Assembly: GCF_002099425.1 (NCBI RefSeq)
Contig: NW_018343982.1
Span: 9,707,501-9,771,500, forward strand
DNA: 64,000 nt
Direction of reading: 5' to 3'
Source of the DNA: Phascolarctos cinereus
Lineage: Eukaryota > Chordata > Mammalia > Diprotodontia > Phascolarctidae
Positions within the stretch are counted from its first letter, which is position 1, and each line of letters starts with the position of its first letter. Position numbers and translations under genes: made by a program. The notes beneath the pieces were generated by a model. It was not told the origin of the DNA and ran no database searches. It worked only from the letters and a program-made list of their open reading frames with translations. Below are positions 1-10,009 of the stretch, piece by piece.

Positions 1-144
1 ATCCTTCTGAAACTAAGGCACCTCAAAATGAACACAGTAATTTAGAGAAGAGTAGAGTGGAACGATACGTTGCTAGTCCTGAACACCAAAACAACTTAAA
101 ATCGTGTTTTGTTTTGGTTTTTTTGGACTTCCATATCAGGCCAT

Positions 145-262
145 TCAATTCAATAAGTATTTATTAAACTCTTAAAATTGTAAGTGCTTATACTGTACTA
201 ATCCTGAAGAAATAAAACAGGGGAAGTAGCCTTTACCCTTAATGAATTTTTTTAGCAGAGTG
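145..262 (-). mobile_element. L2 3' end, antisense
   Basis: The block begins with the L2 terminal signature read backwards (attcaataagtatttatta) and continues with the usual stretch ending near a degenerate 'gtagcctttaccc'. It is a short, diverged fragment. The first 144 bases before it show nothing I can assign. Confidence 0.65.
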
Positions 263-269
263 TTAGAAG

Positions 270-1415
270 CCCTAGGTCTTTTTCAGATGACCTATTGTCT
301 CAACATCTTGCACTTACACAAATGACTTTTTTGAACCAAGTATGACTTTGTATTTGTCTATTAAATTTCATTTTCTTAGATTCATCCCTATGTTTGAGAC
401 TATCATGACCTATCTGAATTCTTTCTTTGTGATTTGACTTAGCTATCCTTCCCAGCTTTGTGTCAACTATAAATATGGCAACCAAGCCATATATTCCTTT
501 ATTCAAGTAATTTGACAAATGTTTTCAATGGTACAGGGCCAAACAAAGCTCCCTAGAGCTAGAGATCTCTTTCCAAGGTGACATCCAGTCATTAACGATG
601 ATTTTGGGGGTTCAGCCATTTGGCAGGTTTTGAATCAGCCCATAACTGTAACTATTGCCATCCCCATATCAAGAATAGCCTATGAGTCTGTTCATTACTT
701 TCTTAACATGTATGTTAAACTAATTTTATAGTTTCCTTAGTCTATCAGTCTAATAACATTGTCCAAAAAGGAAATGAATCTGGCAAGGTTTGCTCTTGAT
801 GAAGCCATGGTAGCTTTCAGTGATCACTGCTCCCTTTTCTAGATGTTCATTAATCATCCTATTAATAAGTTCTAGAATTTTGCCAGAAGGCAAAATCAAG
901 CAGGATGGTCTTTAGTTTACAGACTCAATCCTCTTCCCTTTTGGATAATGGGGGAGATGTCTGCTTTTCTGCAATGCTGTGGTGCCTCTCCCATACTCTG
1001 CTTTTCCAAAGATCACCAACGGTAAGAGCATCAGTAGTCATATTTGCCCATTCTTTCAGTTCCTGAGGATATAGTTCATCTGGGCCTCACACCTTGAACT
1101 CATCAAGGGTAGGTTGGTGTTCTCTTACCATTTCCCTACTTATCTTGAGAATCAATTCCCTATTAGTCATTTTTGTTCTGTCCTTTCCAGTCCAAAGATT
1201 ATTATCCTTGGCAGAAAAAAAAAATAGAAGCAAAGTGATATTTGAAGAGCTCTGGCTTTTCCCTATCGTCAGTTATCATTGACCCATCCACCCTGAGCAG
1301 TGGTCTTATCCTATCTTTCATCCTCCTCTCTTCCCCAGGATAGCTTAAAAAAAAAAAAGAAAGAAACCCTCTTTGTTGTCCTTAGCCTTCCTTGCCAGCC
1401 TCAGCTTATTCTGAA
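270..1415 (-). mobile_element. L3/CR1-clade LINE, reverse transcriptase region
   Basis: Read on the minus strand, this 1.15 kb block follows the CR1 reverse transcriptase. Around 720-790 it encodes a peptide like FISFLDNVIRLID, matching the CR1 segment ahead of the 'DFSKAFD' motif. At 300-518 it encodes NYLNKG...IVDTKLGRIA, the CR1 'FADDTKLGGVA' palm motif, followed by a degraded 'LMKFNKGKC'-like segment. The catalytic ADD has become VD, and there are many stops and frameshifts, so the copy is long dead. The upstream part (850-1400) matches the CR1 linker between endonuclease and RT by my memory of amniote CR1 sequences. Divergence suggests a very old insertion, in line with L3 activity before the marsupial-placental split. 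Confidence 0.85.
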
Positions 1416-1458
1416 GGATCTCTGAGGTCCCTTTTAGCTCTAAATCCTATGATCCCCT
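1416..1458 (+). mobile_element. MIR 3' tail fragment
   Basis: The bases read like the MIR tail (ggtcccttttagctctaaat), ending in a 'cctatgatcc' form. It abuts the L3/CR1 block directly. Confidence 0.5.
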
Positions 1459-1589
1459 TCACATTCACATAAGGAATGCATTAAGAATTGTATTATAAGC
1501 CTGGACTATAGGAGGAAAAAGTAAAAGGTTCACAAATTCCCCAGCCATTCATGCTATCAGGGTAAATGGCCAAGATTCTACATTCTCTG

Positions 1590-1775
1590 GGTAGGAGGGG
1601 ACGCCATGACTATATATTTGTGTGCATGTCAATTCTCCCACCCCCAATAAATTATAAGTGCCATGAGGTCTGGATTCACGTCCTCTCTATCTTTGTATAT
1701 CCCTAAAGAGTGAATATAGTTCTTTGCATACAGAAGGTGCTTAATAAATGTTGTTGAGTGAATGAATGGGTTGGA
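1590..1775 (+). mobile_element. L2 3' end
   Basis: Contains the L2 terminal order: 'agtgccatgaggtctgga', then 'tttgtatatccctaaagag', then 'aggtgcttaataaatgttg', and a final gagtgaatgaatg repeat. Confidence 0.8.
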
Positions 1776-1834
1776 TTTCTAAGTCCTACAAATGAGAAGC
1801 TACCTATGCAGGCTCTAAGGGGACCTTTCATGGA

Positions 1835-2105
1835 AATTCAATGAATTTTCACTGCACACCTATTTTGGGAGGGTATGCCAAGTAATATAAGATATTGACC
1901 CTGTGACTAAGGAACTTACAATCTTAGTGAAGAGATAGGATGTACACATGAAATGCTTTATCAGAATACGAGGTAATATATGCAAAATTCTAATGGGCAC
2001 TTGAGAGGTTATGTGGAGTTCAAAGGAATGATGCATCTATCACTGTACACTGCTGTGGCCAGGGAAGGCTTACCAGAGGAGATTGCCATTGACTTGTCCC
2101 CAGCT
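1835..2105 (-). mobile_element. L2, antisense
   Basis: Antisense L2 landmarks are present: 'ttcaatgaattttcactgcacacc', 'aaggaacttacaatct', and a degenerate 'ggccagggaaggcttaccagaggag' segment. Both ends are truncated. Confidence 0.65.
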
Positions 2106-2149
2106 TGGCATTGGGTATTGGCAGGAAGTTCTTTAGCCCTTAGGACCAT

Positions 2150-2395
2150 GTGGAAGCTAGGAAGTGTGGCTAGACAGTTGCAGTTGGAGTCAGGAAGGCT
2201 GCAATTCACATCCTACCTCAGACATTTACTAGTTCTATGATCCTGGGCAAGTCACTTAACCTCTGTTTGCCTCAGTTTCCTCATCTGTAAAATGAAGATA
2301 ATAACAGCGCTTCCCTCCTGGGCTGTTGTCAGGATACAGATGAGGTACTATTTGTAAACTTTAAGCTATTATATGAGTGTTAGCTAGTCGTGGTA
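2150..2395 (+). mobile_element. MIR SINE, nearly complete
   Basis: Shows the MIR core and tail in order: 'tagttctatgatcctggg', 'caagtcacttaacctctg', 'cctcagtttcctcatctg', then the 'aaaatgaagataataacag' tail. The 5' part carries a degraded tRNA-like head. Confidence 0.85.
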
Positions 2396-2399
2396 CCTT

Positions 2400-3257
2400 A
2401 CTTCTTTCAAAGGCGCCCTCATCCTTCCAGTCACCCACACTCACAGCCACAAAATCAGCCATCCTAGACTTCAGGCTCTTTCTCACCCCCACATAATTAG
2501 CCAATTGACTGATCTTGCTATTTCTCCCTCTGCAATATTTCTCTCATCCATTCCCTTCTGTCTACTAACACAGCCTGGTTCACGCCTTCATCACTCCTTA
2601 CCCAGACTGTTACAATAGCTTCCTTATGGTTCATGTCTCTGCCTTCTCCCATCCATCCTCTACCCAGCTACCACAGTGCTAAAACACAGGTGCAACCACA
2701 TCCCTCCCCTGCTCAGTAAAGTTTGATGGCTCCTTATGACCCTGAGGAGCAAATAGAAACCCCTTTGCTTGGCTTGTAAAGCCCTTCACAGCCTGGCCCC
2801 AACCTGCCTTCCAAGTACTTCCTTTTGCAACTTTCACAGTCTAGACCAGCTTTCTTCCTTCATAAATAACACTGTCTCCTTTCTCTGCCCTTTGCGCAGG
2901 CTGCCCTCCCATGCCTAAAAGGTGTTCCTTCCTCCCCTCCACCTGTGCCTGAAATATACTCAGTCCTCACCTCCACCTCTTAGAATCCTTCATTTTCTTC
3001 AAAGCTCAGCTGTCATGGCATCTTCCACCTACACAAATCCTTTCTTGATTTTCTTCAGCAGCAAGTGCAACTCCCCAGCCAATTACTTTATTTTGTGTCC
3101 TTTTTTATACATTTTCTTCTGTGCATGTTGTTTCACTCCTATGACATAAGCTCCTTGAGGGTGTACAGTTTTATGTTTGTTTTTGTATCCCCAGCACTTC
3201 ACGTAATTCCTAGAAGATAGTAGATGCTCAATACATGCTTATTTATTAATCAATAGG
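2400..3257 (+). mobile_element. L2 3' portion, long copy
   Basis: An 850 bp sense L2 fragment. It carries the pyrimidine-rich C-terminal ORF2/3' UTR landmarks: 'gtttgatggctccttatg', 'cccttcacagcctggccc', 'ctgccctttgcgcaggctg', 'agctcagctgtcatggcatc', then 'ctccttgagggtgtacag' and the end 'gtagatgctcaatacatg'. The open frame at 2922-3149 is part of this fossil and not a gene. Confidence 0.9.
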
Positions 3258-3274
3258 AGTAGGAGCAGCACAGC

Positions 3275-3470
3275 AGCAGTTTTTCAAAGTGCTTTACATG
3301 TAATGTTTCCTTTGATACTAACAATAGCCCTGTGAAGAGGGTGCTACTATTGTTTCCATTTTATAGATGATGTCAGTGAGGCTCAGGAAGGTCAAATAAC
3401 TTGCCCAGGGTCACATAGTTAATAAGCAACTGAAGAGTAACTCACTCAGAGCTTTCTCACTGCACCTCAG
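3275..3470 (-). mobile_element. MIR SINE, antisense
   Basis: Antisense MIR landmarks are in order: 'caaagtgctttacatgta', 'ccctgtgaagagggtgct', 'ccattttatagatgatg', 'cttgcccagggtcacatag'. It abuts the purine tract. Confidence 0.8.
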
Positions 3471-3479
3471 CATGTGCTT

Positions 3480-3498
3480 CTAAAGAAGGAAGAAAGAA

Positions 3499-3538
<40 letters not shown>

Positions 3539-3957
3539 AGGAAGGAAGGAAGGAAGGAAGGAAGGAAGGAAGGAAGGAAGGAAGGAAGGAAGGAAGGAAG
3601 GAAGGAAGGAAGGAAGGAAGAAAAAGAAAGGAAGAAAGAGGAAGAAGAGAGGAAGGAAGAAATAAAGAAAGAAAAGAAAAGAAAGGGAAGAAAGAAGGAA
3701 AAGAAGGGAGGGAGGGAAGGAGAGGAAGGAGAAAGAAGGAAGGAAGAGAGAGAGGGAAGAAGGGAGAGAGGAAAGAAAAATAAAAAAGAAAAGCATGGAG
3801 GAAGGAAGGAAGAAAAAGAATGAAAGAAAGGAAGGAAAAGGAGGAGGGAAGGAAAAAGAAGTAAAGGAAGGAAAGGAAAGAGGAGGGCATGGAAGAAGTA
3901 AAAATAATGAAAGGAAGAAAGGAAGAAGGGAAGGAAGGAAGAAAGGAAGAAAATGAT
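3480..3957. repeat. Polypurine tract, (GAAA)n/(GGAA)n
   Basis: About 480 bp almost wholly purine on the plus strand. It starts with GAAA units, runs through roughly 20 GGAA units (3537-3620), then becomes an irregular GAAGG/GAAAG mix with only a few scattered T or C bases. The open frames across it on both strands are low-complexity artefacts. Long mirror-like purine tracts can form triplex DNA; that is family knowledge and not shown here. Confidence 0.97.
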
Positions 3958-5085
3958 ATGATGATATTTTTAAGATTCCTGACATTCTACAATTTTGTTA
4001 TTTGACCAGGAATTTGGACAAGAAGAATCCTTACAGGGGAGAGAAGTTGTAACCTCAGAGCTAATGGACTTCTCCATGGACCGCAAGGAGCAGTTAGTCC
4101 TAGGTAGGACTAGCTAAGTGCATCCCAGTTTCTGAGGTGATCTCAGAAGGGTCAGCAGCTGACCTACACAACTCTGAGGTTCAGTGTGGTTTTGCTGAAA
4201 CAGCAGTAATCAAGAACGCCCGCTTTGGCCTTCCGTTCCCAGGCTCTGGCTGAGAAGGGGAGAGCAGCCCGGCTACGGACCCTGAATCCTTGTGCACACA
4301 GGGGAGGCTAGGTGGCTGACCAGGAGCCCAGGCTACACACAATGTGGAGACCACTTAGGCAGAGTGGAAAAGTTCAGAAATGCTGCCATCTCGCGGCCCT
4401 TGTAGGCTAGAGCAGGCAGGTGTTTGGGGCAAGAACCAGTGTTTCCCAGAACCAAGCGGGTTTTTGTACATCATGAAGTTCTCCTTCCTCTCCTTGCACT
4501 TTCCGTGCTGGGACACAGTGAACCTGCCGTCCTATGGCGTGGCTTTTTTGTCTGTTTGTTTTGTTTTGTTTGCTCTCTGCAGATGGAGAAGGATTTATTC
4601 AGAGGGGGAGGCTGGTGAGCAAGGGAGTTAACTCTCCCTGCCCCCAGCCTCTTAGAAGTTGGAAACAAGAAGGCTGTACAGGCCGAGGATGAATAAGCCG
4701 GCTCTGTGTGCAGCCAACCTGTTTTTGTAGATGCGGAGTGCTCCTGGTACAGGAAATATCTGGCTGGTGCTGCAAGTGCGGGCGTATTTACCCTCAGATG
4801 CTGAAGCCTGGGCAGAGCAGGGGTTTGATAGCCCCACATCATGTAGGTGATGACATATGCACACAGACATTCCACAGCCCCTGAAAGGCCTGATTGAGCA
4901 ACAGCCCAGACAACTGCTGCTTCCCCAGAGGCCTCTGGGAAGAACAGCTACTTAGGAAGGGCTAATGTGAATTCCAGGGTGTTGGGGGGTGAGGGTGGGG
5001 GCACAACCTTTGCATCTTCTCACTTTGAGATGATCATTTGGAGTCAAAGGTTTCTTATACCCTGGGCTTTAATTACGCCCTCAAC
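3958..5085. other. Single-copy block, no gene seen
   Basis: No repeat family is recognised here apart from the CTCF-like site at 4383. GC content is higher than in the flanks and a few CpGs survive. The overlapping short frames at 4380-4631, 4471-4875 and 4967-5271 lack splice or homology support, so I do not call them genes. Confidence 0.5.
4383..4396 (-). promoter_or_regulatory. Candidate CTCF binding site
   Basis: The bases CTGCCATCTCGCGG match the reverse complement of the CTCF core (CCNSNAGRKGGCAG class) at nearly every strong position, including the CTGCC arm and the terminal GG. The site lies in single-copy DNA and contains a CpG step that could be methylation sensitive. Occupancy cannot be judged from sequence. 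Confidence 0.45.
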
Positions 5086-5114
5086 CAAGTTCCTTGGTCT
5101 GTTGAAGATGCAGC

Positions 5115-5215
5115 TCCAAACAATGACGATAATTTTGTATGGCACTTTAGAGGGTACAAAGTGCTCCCACATATACTATCTTATTTGACCCACAGCACCC
5201 CACAATGTGGGACTG
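5115..5215 (-). mobile_element. MIR fragment, antisense
   Basis: Degraded antisense MIR: 'ggcactttagagggtaca' then 'aagtgctcccacatatac' and a 'cttatttgacccacagca' segment. Confidence 0.5.
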
Positions 5216-5227
5216 GTCAATCGAGGC

Positions 5228-5400
5228 AGACAAGCAGTCAATCAATCAATCAATCAGAAGACATTTATTAGGCTCATACCATGTGTCCGGTTCTGTGCTA
5301 AATGATGGAGGTTACAATAACAAAAGTGATATGGCATCTCCGCTCAAAAAGCTAACATTCTAACAGGTCAAACGCTATTGCGATAGGCTCAGAGAAGCTG
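5228..5400 (-). mobile_element. L2 3' end, antisense
   Basis: Starts with the (AATC)n form of the L2 terminal repeat, then 'agacatttattaggctc', 'ttctgtgctaaatgatgg', and a degenerate 'gctcaaaaagctaacattct'. Confidence 0.8.
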
Positions 5401-5525
5401 AGAATCACAGAATGGCACAGAGCTGAAAGGAACTTGAGAAATGCCCTGGCTCTGTGCTCTTGTTTTACAGAGGAGAAATCGAGAAGGGACTTGCTGGAGG
5501 TCACACAGCTAGTAATAATAGCTAT
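5400..5525 (-). mobile_element. MIR fragment, antisense
   Basis: Antisense MIR core with 'ttgttttacagaggagaa' followed by 'ggtcacacagctagtaat'. Confidence 0.7.
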
Positions 5526-6000
5526 GAATAACTAATATTTATATAGTGCTTATGGCAGCTAGGTGGCACAGTGGATAGAACACTAGGCCAGGAGTCAGGA
5601 AGAGCTGAGTTCAAATCTGCCCTCAGATGCTTACTAGCTGTGCAACCCTGGGCAACTCACTTTTTTGCCTCAGTGTCCTTATCTGTAAAATGATCTGGAG
5701 AAGGAAATGGCAAACCACTCCAATATCTTTGCCAAGAAAACCCCAAATGGAATCGAGAAGAGTCGGGCATCACTGAAATAACTGAACAACAACAGAGTAT
5801 CGTGCTTACTGTGTGCTGGGCACTGTGCTATGTGCTTTACCATTGTGATTTCATTTGAGCTTGACAGCAACCCTGGGAGGTAGGTGCTATTATTATACCC
5901 ATTTTACAGAGGAGGAAATGGAGGCAAACAGGGTTAAGTGACTTGCCCAGGGTCACCCAGCTAGGAGGTATCTGAGGTTGGATTTGAACTCAGGGGCTTA
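5526..6000 (-). mobile_element. MIR, antisense, split by a younger SINE
   Basis: The left piece (5526-5552) and right piece (5798-6000) form one antisense MIR: 'gtgctta...ctgtgtgctgggcactg', 'cccattttacagaggagg', 'gtgacttgcccagggtcac', 'ggatttgaactcagg'. A marsupial SINE sits between the pieces. Confidence 0.85.
5553..5797 (+). mobile_element. Marsupial core-SINE, full length
   Basis: Head 'ggcagctaggtggcacag', then a tRNA-like B-box segment 'gagttcaaatctgccctc', the MIR core, and the long marsupial tail 'gagaaggaaatggcaaac' to '(CAA)n'. Flanked by an 11 bp duplication with one mismatch: TATAGTGCTTA at 5542-5552 and TATCGTGCTTA at 5798-5808. It is inserted in an older antisense MIR. Confidence 0.92.
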
Positions 6001-6004
6001 GGTA

Positions 6005-6560
6005 AACTGGAGGGGGGAAAAGTGTAAGGGGTTGATATGAGAAGCTGTTCCGAACATTTTCTAGGTTTTATTTCTCTTGGAAGTGATGGGCCACCAAAAG
6101 TTGAGAGGGGGGATTTATAAGACAAATCTCATTGGCTTCAGAGCTATGCCTCAAGATAGTTCTGATCACAGATGATTGGGTTTTGGCCACTGAAAATATG
6201 AATAGAAAGGGACCTCTGTGGCTTTGCCCTTCCCCTCCCTCCAGGTAGATTCCTAACTTCAAGCACAGCTTGGTTTTTCTAAATGTCTGCCTAGTAGAAT
6301 CGCACCAAGGAAATGTGCTGGGAGAACAACAAATGGGATTTAGGCCCTTTGTAGCATAAAGAATTTAATGGACTCTGTGTCACCGTGCGAAGAACACAGA
6401 ACCCCACCATCAGGAATCTCAAGTCCATTAATGTTTCAATTGTCATTAAATGCTCTGTCCTCGAGGAATCGGACCCTGTGCTCTTTTATTACATGGCATC
6501 TGAAATATTTGTTATTCCTTCCTGAAGTCCTTACAAGAGTCTTGACTGGGGACTTTTAGG
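6005..6560. other. Single-copy block, nothing assigned
   Basis: I see no repeat family, no convincing exon and no strong motif cluster. Two short open frames (6068-6262, 6368-6559) have no supporting features. Confidence 0.5.
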
Positions 6561-6722
6561 AGACCTGGATTCCAATCCCTGAGGTCATTCCTAGCTCTGT
6601 GGCCTTAGTGAAGTCACTGGCCCTCTCTGGGCTTCATTTTCCTCCCCTGTAAAATGAGATAAATTGCTAAGTAGGTCTTTAAAGTCCCTTACAGGTCTCA
6701 CATGTGAGGAATCTTCCATTCA
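6560..6722 (+). mobile_element. MIR SINE
   Basis: Diverged MIR: 'gacctggattccaatccc', 'gtgaagtcactggccctc', 'gcttcattttcctcccctg', 'aaagtcccttacaggtctc'. Confidence 0.7.
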
Positions 6723-7145
6723 GAAGGCTTTGTTTTCTCTGTCTCTTTGTCCCCTCCCCCCTTCCTCCCTTCCCTTCTCCACTTGCAGTACAAGAAGTGG
6801 TTACACCTCAGGCTACATCTGCTTCCCAACTGTTTACATAGCTCCCACCCAAACCCAACGTTTGTTGTAGAAATCTACATGGAGGACTAATTTTTGCTCT
6901 AGGCTACTTGTGAAACGACTTGCCACTCCTACTAGCTCCTTGGTGGAGAAGGGATTGCTGAGGGGAGGGGACCAGAAAGGCATAAACACACATGTACGTG
7001 CACATACTCAGGCTGTCCTTAAGTCAGACTTGCTGCTTACTGTCTCCAGCCTTCTCCACTTTCCACCGTTACTGCCCAGGACAACTGAGTCAACGTGACT
7101 GAGAGTCTTGAAGGCAAAATACCTGCTTTGAATCCCCCCTCATGA
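6723..7145. other. Single-copy block, nothing assigned
   Basis: Pyrimidine-rich around 6740-6790 with no clear family. No gene or regulatory site that I can support. Confidence 0.4.
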
Positions 7146-7149
7146 CTGC

Positions 7150-7377
7150 ACAGGATGGCACTGAACCCGTACTTTCATTGGTAGAGGGAACTCCCAACAA
7201 AGGATCTCCCTCTTTCAGCCCTTCTAGTCTCTGAGAGTTACCCCAAGGTCAGTAATTGCTCAAGAGACTTGCCAGGGATGATACAGCCAGTAATGTGCCA
7301 GAGACAGAATTTGAACCCAGCCAGGCTTTCTCAACTTTGAGGCCAACCCTTTATCCACTAGGCCACATTGTCTCCTC
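7150..7377 (-). mobile_element. Marsupial core-SINE relative, copy 1 of 3
   Basis: Shares its layout with blocks at 38,038 and 39,165: 'actttcattggtagaggg', 'aactcccaacaaaggatc', 'tccctctttcagccc', an antisense core-SINE section, and the end 'tatccactaggccacattg'. The three copies have the same orientation. I take it as a MIR-related marsupial family in antisense; the exact family name is not certain. Confidence 0.65.
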
Positions 7378-7434
7378 ATTCATGTTCACAGATATTGAAA
7401 AATCATTTTAAGGGATGTGGCGTGTACAGTGAGG

Positions 7435-7770
7435 TGGGCACTAGGCCTGGGAAAGAGGAAAACTGTCTTCTAAAACCAAACTCTGCCACTATTTGTCTGT
7501 GTGACCTTGGACAAGTCAGCATCTGAATTCAGAGTCTGAATTCCAAATGAAAAGCACCATAGAGTTCATATGACCTAAACTGCAGTTTGATAGATGAGGA
7601 AGCAACAACAGATGAGAAAACAGCTCTATCCATAAGCATAAGAACCACATCTATAACTCTAAAGATTACTGAACTGTTCTGAAGCTCAGGTTTCTTATCT
7701 GTAAAATGGGGTGTATAAACTAGATGATCTCTAAGTGACTTTCCAGGTCCAAGAATCTCGATTCTGTGAA
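7435..7770 (+). mobile_element. MIR SINE pieces, interrupted
   Basis: A head-core piece ('gtgaccttggacaagtcag', 7500-7520) and a tail piece ('ttcttatctgtaaaatggg', 7690-7770) are separated by about 140 bp that reads as antisense MIR-like and unassigned DNA. Confidence 0.55.
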
Positions 7771-8175
7771 GGCCAGTTACAGCTTAGCATTGTAACAGGG
7801 TTCCATCCACTTGTGACATGCTATGGGTGTCTCGGGGGCATCCTGAATGGCCCGTCACTTCTTCCAACAGGCATAGAATCTCTGACATTCCAGCTCTTTC
7901 ACTTATAGCCCTTTCACCTCCACAATTAGTTGAAATCTCTGCTGTTTTGCTGCTAGCCAAGATCTTCTTTGTCTACTTGGTTTTGCAACTAACAATGGTT
8001 TCAAAACAACACCCTCTTACCACCCATACTCCCCTCCGCCTCCCCCCACAAAAAAAACCACTCAAAACACCCAGAATGGTGTGAAAGTTGACTCTTATTT
8101 AATATTGGCAAGACTATATGGAGTGAGAAGGAAAGCTTCCAAAGACAAGGAGATATGGCGGCCTTCTGGGGAAAA
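7771..8175. other. Single-copy block, nothing assigned
   Basis: No repeat family or gene. The frame at 7818-8084 ends in a C-rich run and has no support. Confidence 0.4.
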
Positions 8176-8179
8176 CACC

Positions 8180-8265
8180 AGACCAAGGCAAGGGATTTGA
8201 TTTATAACTCTGAAACACTGTGTGGCCTTGGGTTACTCACTTAACCATTATGTAACTTAGAAGAC
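8180..8265 (+). mobile_element. MIR core fragment
   Basis: Degraded MIR core: 'gtgtggccttgggttact' followed by 'cacttaaccattatgtaac'. Confidence 0.5.
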
Positions 8266-8369
8266 TTGCCTCTCCCCCACTGTGCTAATCAGACTCATAT
8301 GTAACACATGCTTTCGGAAAGTCAGGCATTATGTGGATGCTGAGTATTGGGGTAGAGGCAGAGTCAGTT

Positions 8370-8790
8370 CAACTGAATTCAATTCAATTCAATTCAACCA
8401 AGTTGTGTTACTCTCATGCCAAGCAAAAGCAAAATAGTCCCTGGTCTCAAGGAGTTTGTATTCTACTGGGATGACCTGAGACAGGAATAAATATCAAGTT
8501 TATAAAAAAAATGGTACAAAGGGATTTTGAGGGGGAACCCCCAGGGAAGGCCTCATCTAGGAGATGGCACCTGAGCTTCATCCAAAAGGGGAATGTCTCA
8601 GAGTTGGACAGGGGTAGAATGTATTCCAGGCATGGGAAACAATGGCAGAGACAAGAGATGGATTGCCATATACAGGGAAGAGCTAGCAGGTCAGATTGGA
8701 AAACTAGGTAGGAAGACAAGTGAAGAGGGCCTCAAATGCCAGGCTGAAGAATTTGAATAGCTTGGGGATCTGTCCTTCTTTCCCCAGAGA
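8370..8790 (-). mobile_element. L2, antisense
   Basis: Starts with an (AATTC)n terminal repeat, then 'ctcaaggagtttgtattct', 'gcctcatctaggagatgg', a 'tccaggcatgggaaacaa' segment, and 'gccaggctgaagaatttg'. Order and spacing are as expected for the 3' part of L2 read backwards. Both frames at 8447-8719 are inside this fossil. Confidence 0.85.
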
Positions 8791-8869
8791 CAGCCAAAGC
8801 GAGGACTTGTCCCAGACATCGAGGGTATTATCCAGAAGGAGCCTGAAATGGCAAGGATGGATTAGTTCA

Positions 8870-9060
8870 CCAACGCTGTTAGCACGAGGTTTGGCTTTAT
8901 GCAATTCATTTAACTATTCTGTACCTTAATTTCCTTAACTGTGAAGCAGATCTGATAATTCTAGCTATACTTACTTTACAGAGGCATTGCATTCATCAGA
9001 TGAGAGGATCTGAGTGAAAAGTTTAAAGCCCTAACCAAATGTAGGGTGTTGTTGTAGCAA
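8870..9060 (+). mobile_element. MIR SINE, degraded
   Basis: Weak core ('caattcatttaactattct') and tail ('ccttaactgtgaagcag', then 'aaagccctaaccaaatg'). Confidence 0.5.
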
Positions 9061-9124
9061 TAATTAGTTGCAGTGTTCATCCTTAGCTGAGTACTGGCAA
9101 AGTCACTGTTTAGTAGCATTATCA

Positions 9125-9622
9125 TGAGAGCTGACATTTACATCATATTTAAACTTTGCAAAGTGCTTTCGGTACTTTTGTCATTTTGCCTTCACAGTAG
9201 CACTAAGTGCTTTTTGTAGTTGGGTGGTTTCAGTTGTGTCTGATTCTTTGTGATCCCATTTGGAGTTTTCTTGGCAAAGATACTGGAGTGGTTTGCCATT
9301 TCCTTCTGCTCATTTTCCACGTGAGGAAACTAAGGCAAACAGGGTTAAGTGACTTGCCCAGGCTCACACAGCTAGTAAATGTCTGAGGCTGGATTTGAAC
9401 TAAGGTCTTCCTGACACCAGGTCAGGTACTCTATCCACTGCCACCTAGCTGCCCAGGTGCTATTATCATCCCCATTTTTGAGATGAGGAAAGTGAGTCCT
9501 GGAGAATTTGAATTGCCCAGAGTCACAGAACTTACAGGAAGAGTCTGAGGTGTGTTTTAAACCAGGTCTTCCTGACTTGAGTCCAGGACTTTAGCCACTA
9601 TGCCAAAATACCTCCTTATTAT
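9125..9622 (-). mobile_element. MIR, antisense, split by a younger SINE
   Basis: Left piece 9125-9211 ('tttgcaaagtgctttcgg') and right piece 9455-9622 ('gagatgaggaaagtgag', 'gactttagccactatgcc') make one antisense MIR around a marsupial SINE. This repeats the nesting seen at 5.5 kb. Confidence 0.8.
9212..9454 (-). mobile_element. Marsupial core-SINE, full length, antisense
   Basis: Reads backwards as the same SINE as 5553-5797: tail 'gtttgccatttccttctg', core 'gtgacttgcccaggctcac', head 'tatccactgccacctagc' plus 'tgcc'. Flanked by AAGTGCT (9205-9211) and AGGTGCT (9455-9461), a short duplication with one mismatch. Confidence 0.9.
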
Positions 9623-9844
9623 CACCTTCCAATAATATGATTTTTGACAGTTCACAAAATAACTTCATAAAACAGATAGATTGGCCAACCCTTCCAAATA
9701 TAATATTTTATGATTCTATGGTTGTATAAAGAATTCTAGAATGTAAGTTGAAGGACAGGTATTGTTTTGCTTTTTCAGGGTATTTAATGGTATTTAACAC
9801 CATATATAACACACAGCAAGTAATTAATACAATTCCCAATTGAT

Positions 9845-10005
9845 CGATTGAAGAGGGAGCCTGGCATAGTGGAGAGAGTTCTAGTCGTGGAGAGAATCAG
9901 ACCTGTGTTCAAATTCCTCCAATGTCCATATGGCTATGTAATGCTAGAAAAAGTCATGTAAACTTCTACATACCTCAGGCAGCTCCCAAGAACTGATCTA
10001 CTAAG
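9845..10005 (+). mobile_element. MIR SINE, degraded
   Basis: Head 'gcctggcatagtggagag' and 'gacctgtgttcaaattcc' are clear; the core is heavily diverged. Confidence 0.65.
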
Positions 10006-10009
10006 TTAT

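Noticed and set aside
3467-3985. 172- and 136-codon minus frames rich in serine, phenylalanine, leucine and proline
   Set aside because: They are translations of the (GGAA)n/(GAAA)n tract and are open only because the repeat lacks stop codons.
5553-5797. tRNA gene suggested by A-box and B-box words in the SINE heads
   Set aside because: No cloverleaf with paired acceptor stem can be drawn; these are tRNA-derived SINE promoters.
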